DNA of 21,684 nucleotides. Source: Entrophospora sp. SA101. Taxonomy: Eukaryota > Glomeromycota > Glomeromycetes > Entrophosporales > Entrophosporaceae. Where the stretch lies: positions 69,513-91,196 of the forward strand of contig CAUDNR010002046.1 of the NCBI GenBank assembly GCA_958430865.1, read 5' to 3'. Made by a program: the position numbers and the translations under genes. Below, piece by piece: positions 1-9,661 of the stretch (positions are counted from its first letter, which is position 1; each line of letters starts with the position of its first letter). A model generated the notes under the pieces. The model ran no database searches. It was not told the origin of the DNA and saw only the letters and a program-made list of their open reading frames with translations.

Positions 1-3000
1 CCATTGTCTGATCCATCAACTTTAGGTACTCAACGAAGGAAAGGCGTTTCAGACCTTCTCGAAAGAGTTATGAAAGAAACTGCATTATATGAAGAATTTG
101 TAAATAAAGGTATCGATCATTAAATAAATTCAACTTCAAATTAATATATACTTGTAAAATATTAAAATTCAATTTATATTTTTTTAACATTAGCCCAACA
201 TTTAAACTTGGAAAGAATTTTAAACGAATCGGAAGATTCGAGTGATGAAGATTTTATTGATTCTGAAACTATAGATACGGAATCAGGAACACATATATTT
301 GAGGTTAACATTGTTTTCTGGATATTTCCTATTGTTGTCATACAAATGCAACATACCACATATGAATGTAAGAGAGTTTTATACTAACAATAATATAATC
401 ATTAGGATTCGTTATCAGATACTACTCGTAAATCTGGCGCAACTTACGCTGCATCATCATTATCATCAACTCGCTTTTTAAGAGCCCCCGATCAAAGTTT
501 TTCACGACTTTCTTCAGCATCAGTTGCATCAATTCGATCATACTCTTCCTCTAGCAGGCATTCACAATCAACACAATCTGTCTTAGATCTTGAAGAATTA
601 GGATTACTTGTTCCACCTGAACCATGGGAAGCATTTAGATGGTCACCATTAATAAAAGTCTCTGAACATTTATTCTCTCACAATGTTACTCAAAGTGCTG
701 GATTAGCTACAGTTTTTGCTGTTAGTGTTTCATTTACTAGTACTACTGCTGCTAGGTTAATCTTACATAATCATTGTTATTGTTATGTTGACCACAATTA
801 ATCAGAAATTTTTACCGTTGAATTTGTTGGTTTTAGGTGGGAAATATAATTGCTATTGGCACAACACGTGGATTGATATTAGTCTATGATTATTCAAATT
901 TAAAATATGTTTTTGGCAATTCTTCAGATGGTAATTTAATTTATTGTTTAATTATTAATACGAATTTATTATTTATTATTAAAATTTTTCAAAAAAAATT
1001 ATAGCTTTAGAATATGGTTCAGTTACATCTCTTGCTATTTCTTCTGATAATACCCAAATTGTTAGTGGTCATGCAAGCGGTCATATTTTTATGTGGGATA
1101 TTCAACGATCTACAAGTCCTGTTACAACAATATTGCCTATTTCAGAATCTATTGCATTTTCTGGAAGAAAAGAAGGTCATATCAGTGGTTCTGCAATTTT
1201 ACATGTTGGATTTGTCGGCGCTCGAAAAAATTGTATTGTTTCAGGAGATGATTGTGTATGTCCATAGATCATATACTTATTCATATATACACATACATAT
1301 ATTTATACTTTACATATATTATGTTTATATATCTATCTAGGGAATGGCCTTTTACCATAGTTTATACAAGTTTATGATGGTAAATCGTATAGAAACAATT
1401 CGTATTCTTGGTAGATATTCATTACCAAAACCACAAACAGATTCTCGCACTGCAGCAAAACAAAAAAGACCTAGTACGGTTTTTGGTTTAGCCCCATTAC
1501 CTCTTGGGCAAATCTCACATGTTTCGGAGAGCTTTGGACTTGTAGCCATATTAACACCTTATAAGGTTTATTTAAATAATATATATATTTTCAATCTTTC
1601 AATTAAGAAAATATTAAATTTATTATTATTATTATTGTATAGATGATTGTAGTGAGCACAAAGCCGACAGCTCAAACACAATATAAATATTTAAAGCCAA
1701 AAAATAATCCAAATGACGCTATGTCTACATCGAATACCTTTTCTGGCTGTCTAGCTTGGTATCCTGCTGTTAAATCTCAACTTACTCGAGGTTAAACCAG
1801 TTTTATTCATAATATATAAATATTTTGTTTGTTATTTAAATTATTATTTATTGAAGAAAAAAAAACATTCTAAATACAAATTAATAACATATCTTTATAT
1901 TTTCTAATAACTATAATAACAACAACAACAGATAGCCCTATCATTTATTCAGACCCTTTACTTGCATATTCATGGGGTAACCATTTACACATCGTAACGG
2001 TCACTTCTGCATCATCGTATTCTGATGCTTCCAATAAAAAAAAGAGGAGGCCTGATCGTGAAAATCGGTTGGAATTTATTAAAATTGGTGAATGGAAGGC
2101 TAAAAATGGGATTGTTGGATTACAATGGCTTTCTCCGCATGTTAGCTTTAAACATATATACTTATATTTAGATATAATTATAAAAATTGGAATTTACATT
2201 GATTTTTATTTTATTATTTTATTTAGGTTTTGTTAATTTTAACAAACAATGAAGATATAGTGGTTTTTGACCCGAGATATATGCGAGAAAGTGAAGAAAG
2301 TAATATCCGACAACGATCATTAGTTTATCATGATCGATTTTCGTCATTTTTAAAAGAAGTTATTGACGAGTCAAATTTACAGTTTAGTAATTACCGATCA
2401 AGCATTGATTTGGCTTATTATCATAGTTTGCGTGTTTATAAAGGAAATCTATTCCTATTGGTAGGTTCATTTAATAGTTATATTAATACATGTGAGTTGT
2501 ATATGTATCTATAAATATATTCACACGTTGCAAATTTTTTTTTTACAATTTAAAAGGGTGTTAATCAAATTTATGTGGGCACTTTACTATCATGGAATGA
2601 TAGAATAGATGCGTTTGTTCAATCTGGTGATTTTCTTGAAGCAATATCTTTAGCCACATTATTTTATAATGGTAGCTCATCACAAACAATTCTTGGTTTA
2701 CCAATCGACGAAGAAAGTCGTCATGCAATTGTAGGCGAGGAATTAATGAGTTTATTGATTGATTCCATAAATCATGCTTTTTCAAGTGAAAGAACATTTC
2801 AAGGTATGATCGATGAAAATAATGGTGGCGGTGGAGGTGTATTATTTCATGATCTTGCTGTCGGATGCATTGAAGCTTGTCTTAGCATGCATAAAGAGGA
2901 TTTCCTTTTCAATGATGTTTACGAAAGGTATGCTGAAGCTTCTGCTAAAGGAATTCTACTTGAAGTGTTAGAGCCTTATATTCTTGATAACAAAATAAAT

Positions 3001-5136
3001 GATCTTCCACCAGAAATAATGAAGGATCTGGTAAACCATTATGAAACTCACAGAATGCTTTCACGAATTGAACAATGTATATGGCGTATAAATCCTCAAT
3101 GTTTAGACATAGATCAGCTGGTTCAATTATGTCAAAGTGAAGGTTTATATGATGCATTAATCTATGTTTGGAATAGATCGATGTTTGATTATGTTAGCCC
3201 TGCTGTTGAATTACTCGGTGTCATAAGAAAAGTTTTATCTTTAGAAAAACGTCATAAAAAGAAAAAACACAGACATTCTCACAATAGCAGCAATTCATTT
3301 GATTCAAATAAGTTCAGTGAAGGAAATGACCTACAAACAATGAAGGAAAATGCCCATAAATTTTATACATATTTAAGGAATATACTTACCGGTAATACAT
3401 ATCCTAATGGTGCCCCACTTAGCGAAATTGAGGCCAATGAAGCTCGGACATCTTTATATTCATTTGTATTTTCAGGCCTTTGTGTTGTATGGCCAAAAAG
3501 TGGCGGCGAATTGATTCTTACTGCTGAAAATAATCATAATGACACCGAACCAACATATCCATATTTAAGATTATTTTTAAAATATGACACGAAGGCATTT
3601 TTACAAGCTTTGGATGAGGCGTTTGAGGATTCTTATTTAAATGGAGTGGAAATAATTACGAATAATGATTATGATTATTATTATGAGGAAGAGTTACCAG
3701 GGAAAATCATTAATCGACAATTATTGGTCAATATCTTGTTAGAGGTCATGACATCTGGTTTTCCTGAATCGTCAGAATTTGCACATTCAGACATTTCCCA
3801 TTTATATTGTTTTGTTGCAAGGAATTTACCTAAATATCCACAATTTTTATTATTACCACATTCTACTTTGCACAGAATACTTGTTTATCTTAGCAAAGAT
3901 AATGATTCCCAAACACGCGAAGTAAGACAATTTGCTGTCGAATGTTTATTGTCAATATATACACCAAATGATGAAAATAAAATGATTGAGCTATATGAAA
4001 ACGCGGGTTTTTCGAGGGTTCTAGAACACATTTATAAAGTTGATAAAAAATATGGTTTGCTAATTACAACATATCTTAAAGATCCAGCACAAAAGAATGA
4101 AGCTTTTAAATGTATTGAAGAATTGTTGGGTCAAGAGAATAAATTAACAGAGAAACAACGAGATGACATATTAAATACAATAATGATGAGGATCGAAGAA
4201 TTTGTTGAGATTGATGGAGAAAAAACTGCTTCAATAATAAAAACATATTTTCGTGGTGATCACCAAACAGTGATTACTAATTTATCGTCATCTCCAGCGC
4301 GTCTGTTTTTATATTTAAGGGGCCTGTTGGAACCTTCTCAAGACGACGAAACAAACAATTGTCAATTGGTAAGGATAAAGTCTGTTAACGAACAAATATA
4401 TGATCCAGAAACATCTGCAGATGAGTCATGCCTTGATCCGGAAATTCATGAAAAATACATTGCATTAATGGGCCAATTTGATCCAACTGGTGTCTACCAT
4501 TATTTACAAACCCATCAAAATAAATATCGAATAGAAAATGTACTTCCTATTTGCGAATCTTCTGGTACGCTAGATGCGGTTGTTTGGCTCTTAGAAAAAA
4601 GTGGTAAACCGATGGGAGCACTCAATAAAATTATAAATATTGTTCAAGAAAAAAAGAAAAGCATACTTGATTTGATTGAAAGGAAAAAGAATTCCAAAAG
4701 TGATCGATGGTCACTAATAGAAAAAACAGAAGTTGATAGTACTTTAATGAAGTTAAAAGGGGTATTAAAAATTGGTATTCTTTTGTGTGAGAATAGTAGT
4801 CGACATGATACATCACCTAGTGCTGGTTTAATAATTGATGCAACACTTACTCAAATAAGTCGTGCACCTGAGAACGAAAGCGAACTATTATGGTATAGAC
4901 TTTTAGATACATTCGTAGATGCAACAAACGCGATAACCACCAGCGTTGTGCCACCCATTCCTCCTTTGATGTCACAAAAGCTTATAGAGAATGGACAATC
5001 GTCATCGTATGAAATACCGAGATCACCTATACCTCCTCATATTGCCAATCACCTAATTACATCTTTCAAATCCTTCGTTCAATCAATTATGAAATCTCTA
5101 TTGGGAAGAAGATTTTTATCCATAGAATCATCGTGA
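1..5136 (+). CDS. VPS8: Vps8 homologue, CORVET complex core subunit (5' partial, C-terminus short)
   Basis: Vps8 is a subunit of CORVET, the endosomal tether that acts with Rab5-type GTPases in traffic to the vacuole. Ten exons join in phase: 1-109, 194-303, 406-720, 837-930, 1005-1255, 1341-1565, 1643-1790, 1932-2140, 2227-2460 and 2557-5136. They give 1424 visible residues, with the start codon lying left of the window. Exons 3-9 encode a WD40-type beta-propeller with motifs typical of Vps8 (AIGTTRGLILVYD, SGHASGHIFMWDI, GMAFYHSLYKF). Exon 10 opens with VGTLLSWNDRI and is alpha-solenoid, with the Vps8 central domain at about visible residues 665-860, followed by a Lys/His-rich insert. The exon 3 donor is taken at 720 (GTTAGT) because this restores the propeller motif; a later GT at 756 runs into a stop. 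The ORF ends at LLGRRFLSIESS, where relatives continue for a few hundred residues including a RING-type finger. Identification is secure; the 3' end is doubtful. Confidence 0.9.
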
Positions 5137-5543
5137 TAATATACATTGGTTAGCATCACCTTTCATTATCATCATCATCATCATTATCATCATCATCATA
5201 ATCATTATCATAAATCGTCATCATCATCATCATCATCATCATTAATATTTATTTAATTTGTTTAATTATTTATTTATTTGTAATTTTAGAAAATTATTAT
5301 TTTTGATAGGGTTATTTTATTATAATTATAAATATATTTTTTTATAAAAAAAAATAAACATTAATATTACTTTTAAAATTTTTAAATGTAAATTTTTTCT
5401 TTTTTATTTTTTTTAAAAAAAAAATAAAACAAAAAAAAAATTATTTGTCTATATTTATATTAACATATATTAAAAATTGTGTATATATATTTTAATAAAC
5501 AAATTGATATATGTATATATATATATATATAAACCTTTATAAA
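5137..5543. repeat. Tail-to-tail intergenic spacer with TCA microsatellite
   Basis: This stretch lies between the 3' ends of VPS8 (+) and the SPX-deacylase gene (-). It opens with an interrupted TCA/ATC trinucleotide array at about 5165-5245, then is almost pure A/T with an AT dinucleotide run at about 5511-5531. No coding potential and no Vps8 C-terminal or RING-like cysteine/histidine pattern was seen in it. It should hold the 3' UTRs and polyadenylation sites of both genes, but the A/T richness makes any single AATAAA hexamer uninformative. Confidence 0.7.
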
Positions 5544-8285
5544 TCACAAATGTCCATCATCTACTTTAGCTTCGAATTTATCATCGACAGCGCCAAGATG
5601 TAAGATCCTTTGACCAGATTGACATACCGGATACATTTCTTTACCAATTACTATTCCATCTTCAGGAGCAAAATAAGTTTCAACAAGTATTCCAAAAACA
5701 GAATCTAAAGTGGCAATTATTTCATTTTTTTTGACCCATGTATTTACATCTGGTATGACTATTTATACATAAATGAATAATATATGATGTATGTGGAGTG
5801 GGCTTATTATTATAATTAATGGAAAAATAAACGCAGTTAAGGGAAAAGGTTCTGAATACCATTTAGAATACCGCCTCTTTTAGCAAAAATCCAATACTAT
5901 ATATAAATAAAAAATAATTTAATTTTTGGGAAATCGTAAAAACAAACAAACAAATAAAATGCCACTAACACTTCTAGCACAAACTACAGGATCATATTCC
6001 GGTGATTGATTTTCATCAGGAACCATTTTTAAGTTACTAAGAATGTTTGTTACACCTTGGAGTGCAGTTTTAACAAATCTTTTTTGAAATTTTGATGGGT
6101 CACCGATTTCAACTAAGTTTAAACACATAATAAGTCTATTAATCAATCAACCAATCAATCAATGAGATTTTGTGAAAATACCAGTGATGGCAGGAATTCC
6201 TCTTTCCATTGCTGCCCCACGTAATGAACCATCAGGTGACGTATTATGAACAATGATCTAAAATTTTTGTTAATATTTTTATGGAAAAAAAAAGGTTTAG
6301 AAACAATTGTTAAAAAGTGTAGATATGATCGTTGGGGGGGGGGTTATAGAATCAGCTACCTGAGGGTTTTGCAATTTGGCCATTCTTCTGGTTCTGGGAT
6401 CATTCATATTAGCTCTAACATAAAGAGAATTTGCTCTCCCCTTTGATGCGGTATGTAGATCAATTAAATGAGTAAATTTGCTCACAATACGATCGATCAA
6501 ATTATACGCATAAACCTGCGAAGTGCTACCGTTAGGTTTTCCTGGCATAACACGATTAAGATCTTGGCCATCGCTGAATGTACGTTGACCTGCCAAATAT
6601 CCAGGCACATTAGCAACAGGGACTGATACTACCACGCCGTGTAAATTATTGCAATTCAAATCTTGAGACATTAGTCGATGAATTAGTGGAATTCCGTTTA
6701 ATTCATTACCATGTAATGCTGCAGTCTTTTTTAAAAAAAATTTCATATATCAATTATATTAATTCAATTTTTATACATGTATCAAAAGAGCGAGAGAAAT
6801 TATCAATATTTTTACCAAACCAACTACAGGTCCATCTTTAACTCCCTTTCATTCATAATATTTCATGACATAAACAAACTGATCTGTCAGTAAATAAATA
6901 CAAAGTTTTAAACCAATCAAGGCCAATTGCACCTAACATATTGTTTAAATGAAAAAATGCTTTTATCAGATACCTTTGCAACCATTACGGGTACTTTAAT
7001 TGGTAAACTTAAACCATCTTCTGCTAAAACTACCCACAGCATTGAAACTTTGCCATTGGGTAAAACATCTAAATCTAATGAATTTATAGTTGGAATTGAG
7101 GAATCTTCAATCGTTAATGCTGATAAATCTTCTACTAAGGGTGTTACAGCAGGAGATAATGGTACACGTTTTCTCCAAAGCTAATGAATAAAACATTAAC
7201 AATGTTATTATATAATTTATATATAATTTCTTAAATAAAACTTGTTGTTTACCTGTCTAGCACGTGACAACAATATCTCATCAGCTTCACTTGTGGCGAA
7301 CTTATGTTTTAAAACTAATGCCCATAAATCTTTTCCAATTGGAGTGAAACTATATCGATTGTGACTATTTTTATTTATTACACGTGTAAAATTTCCTTCG
7401 GCATTATCAGAAATATCTGGAGTCAAATAAAAACTTAAAGTGGTATTATTTGACTTGTTTGCAATTGGGTTTTCCGGAGGTGCCGAACTGCTTACTTCAG
7501 ATGATGTTTGATACAAATATTTATCAAATTTTTTCAAAATCTTCTGGAAACCCATGACGTTTGTATCAGTGAATTCTTTTGTATTAAAACCATGTCAATT
7601 AATAAATTTATGCCTTTACCAATCAATCAATCAAACAAAAATAATATAAACCATTCATTGATTCTAATGTTTGTAAAAGCATTGTCATATCTTTTCGCCT
7701 ATTATTTCACATAAAAATCGATAATGTTAGATTCTTACCTAACGCCAAAAAAAAAAAAAAAAACGCAATAGATTAAATTAAATTAATAAAAATCTTGCCT
7801 ACCATTGATCTATTTGTTCAGTTGTCATTGTTTTATGCGACTTTTTTTTTAAAAAAAAAACAAACCAAATAATTTAATATAAATACACAACAGATCAAAT
7901 TATCAAATTAATCGGGATCATACTCTAGCGCTCAATTCGTCTAAAACCGTAGATGATTCTATTTCAACTTGTTCGAAACGCGAATCTACTTTTTTTAATT
8001 CGACAAGTAATAATTCACGAAATTCCTCCAAAGTTTTCTTTAATATGTCTGGATCACGATTGTTTGCTTTTTATTTTTTTTTCAATTACAATTATTAAAA
8101 ATTAGCAAACTTTTGAAATTCAAACTAACTAAATTCATACAATATAAATAGTGAATTAAAAGATAAATTCTACCATGATAATTTGCAGATGCCTCTTTAA
8201 TATACTTTTTAAGACTTTTATAGTCCAAATAATATTCAGACCATGATTGAATGGTTCTTAAAGCCAGCTGTTTTGCAAATTTCAT
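5544..8285 (-). CDS. SPX domain fused to AstE/AspA-type zinc deacylase
   Basis: Twelve exons join in phase (transcription order, high to low): 8285-8174, 8066-7924, 7840-7803, 7698-7652, 7575-7253, 7180-6974, 6845-6816, 6725-6360, 6257-6182, 6112-5970, 5896-5860 and 5758-5544, giving 578 residues. Residues 1-135 are an SPX domain: it starts MKFAKQLALR, has Y22 and K26 in YLDYKSLKKYI and the basic helix GFQKILKKFDK (122-132), i.e. the inositol-pyrophosphate-binding positions known from other SPX domains. From about residue 270 it is a succinylglutamate desuccinylase/aspartoacylase-family hydrolase: HGNE (H305, E308) and DLHT (H391) are the expected zinc ligands, and GQDLNR (353-358) is the usual substrate-site motif. 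The C-terminus (about 510-578) resembles the family's barrel-sandwich domain. Residues 136-270 are a linker or middle region I do not recognise. Substrate unknown; hydrolysis of an amide or ester is inferred. The gene is divergent from VTC1. Confidence 0.85.
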
Positions 8286-8727
8286 GACTTTAATTACTTG
8301 TAAAAATCAATTCTCCAATTTTTTTTTGAATGAGAGAGCAAATTTTCGTGTAACAATTTCTTATATTTTTAAAAGAGGCACCTTTTATTATAATAGTAAT
8401 AATAAAGCTAGAGTTGTTGTACTAACTATAAAAATCAGAGATTTATATTTTAATGTTTTTTATTGATTTGATTGATTATTTTTATTTGTAAATATTGTGG
8501 CCATTCCCTTATCTGCCGAAATTCATTCAGCCTACAATTTATAATTCAAAATTTAAATAGTAAATAGTGTAACCGGGGTTTTGCTAGTAAAATCAGTCAA
8601 CAGTTTAAATTAATTGATCATCGAAGAAAATATCCCACAAAAAATTTTTATTGAAAAGATTATTGGAATAATATATACTATAATAATATTCGCGATCATA
8701 ATTAATAAATTCTAAATTGTACTAACA
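8286..8727. promoter_or_regulatory. Divergent promoter region shared by SPX-deacylase and VTC1
   Basis: This 442-bp A/T-rich gap separates the start codons of two oppositely transcribed genes, so it must hold both promoters and both 5' UTRs. I saw no CACGTG (the core site of Pho4-type phosphate regulators in yeasts) inside the gap. CACGTG does occur at 7261-7266 and 7381-7386, within exon 5 of the SPX gene. No open reading frame of note is present. Shared regulation is inferred from geometry only. Confidence 0.6.
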
Positions 8728-9421
8728 ATGTCGACTCAACCACTTCTTCAAGGTCCACTTCAAAAACGCATAGTTCTCCCAACTAGAGTTGAACCTAAAG
8801 TAGATCAGCTCTTTTTAAATCAATAAAAAAAAATTGTCGTATTTGTATTCTTGATCATTCAAGCCAATTTATTTTTTCTTTTAAAATAATCGTTTAGGTA
8901 TTTTTTGCCAACGAACGTACCTTTTTATCCTGGCTTCAATTTACTGTTGTCCTGGGTGGTTTGGCAATTGGTCTCCTCAACTTCGGTGATGATAAAGTCG
9001 CCAGGATTTCTGGAGCAGTATTCACTTTACTTGGTAACTTGATTAATTATAAAATAAAAAATTAAACAATTGAATAAAGAGAATGAAAGAACTCTATGTT
9101 TGCGTATATTAATATATATTGTATTATTTATTTTTTTCAAAGCCATGTCATTCATGGGATACGCGTTATACATATATCATTGGAGGGCCTCCAAGATAAG
9201 AAAAAGAGAAGCAGGTTCTTATGATGATAGATATGGACCTACATTTCTTTGTTTTTTCCTCGTCCGTAAGTCTTTTATTATTTTTATTATTATCATCGTC
9301 GTCTTAATCGCTGTTATTACTGTTATTGCTAGTAATTCTTAAATAATAATTTTATAAATTTCTAATAGTTGCCGTACTCTTCAATTTCATCCTTCGCTTC
9401 ACTGCCGGCGATTCTCCATAA
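8728..9421 (+). CDS. VTC1: Vacuolar transporter chaperone 1 (polyphosphate polymerase subunit)
   Basis: Vtc1 is the small membrane subunit of the VTC complex, which makes polyphosphate from ATP and translocates it into the vacuole or acidocalcisome. Four exons join in phase: 8728-8799, 8898-9033, 9143-9265 and 9369-9421, giving 127 residues, close to the yeast length of about 129. The N-terminus is [13 protein letters not shown] (VLPTRVEPK), followed by [13 protein letters not shown] and three membrane segments at about 39-53, 63-82 and 103-119 (DUF202 fold). Charged residues K24, R31, R84 and R99 fall where, from the yeast complex, residues lining the polyphosphate channel are expected; that match is from memory. 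The SYDDRYGPT loop is also characteristic. The first donor (GTAGAT) is weak but the phase and motif are unbroken across it. It ends tail-to-tail with the F-box gene, 240 bp away. Polyphosphate is the main phosphate store and transport form in mycorrhizal fungi, so the gene is probably highly expressed. Confidence 0.97.
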
Positions 9422-9626
9422 AGATTACAATCAATCAATCAATCGATTGGTTGATTAATTAATTAATTATAATTATTTTTCATTATTTTTTTTTTTTTGT
9501 TGGGAAAAGGAAGGGGAAAATTATAATTATTTTATTTTAATGGTAATTGTCTATGTATGCGTATATGCATATACATATTAATATACATGTGTTGAATTTA
9601 AGCATTACAAATTTTAATATTGTACA

Positions 9627-9632
9627 ATAAAA
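9627..9632 (+). terminator. Candidate polyadenylation signal AATAAA for VTC1
   Basis: An AATAAA hexamer in TGTACAATAAAAAAAC lies about 205 bp after the VTC1 stop and just before the 3' end of the opposing F-box gene. In such A/T-rich DNA this match could be fortuitous. Confidence 0.35.
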
Positions 9633-9661
9633 AAACTAATCTAGTTTATCTAATCCAATGT

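Noticed and set aside
721..755. Alternative end of VPS8 exon 3 at 755 (AG|GTTAAT)
   Set aside because: Joining it to the next exon at 837 shifts the frame into a stop after a few codons. The donor at 721 gives an unbroken WD40 motif.
6333..6342. G homopolymer run as a sequencing error or frameshift in the deacylase
   Set aside because: It falls inside an intron (6258-6359), so the reading frame is not affected.
7257..7390. Two CACGTG sites as Pho4-type regulatory sites for the SPX/VTC1 pair
   Set aside because: They lie inside a coding exon, more than 800 bp from either start, and Pho4-type control is unproven in this lineage. They are noted but not called.
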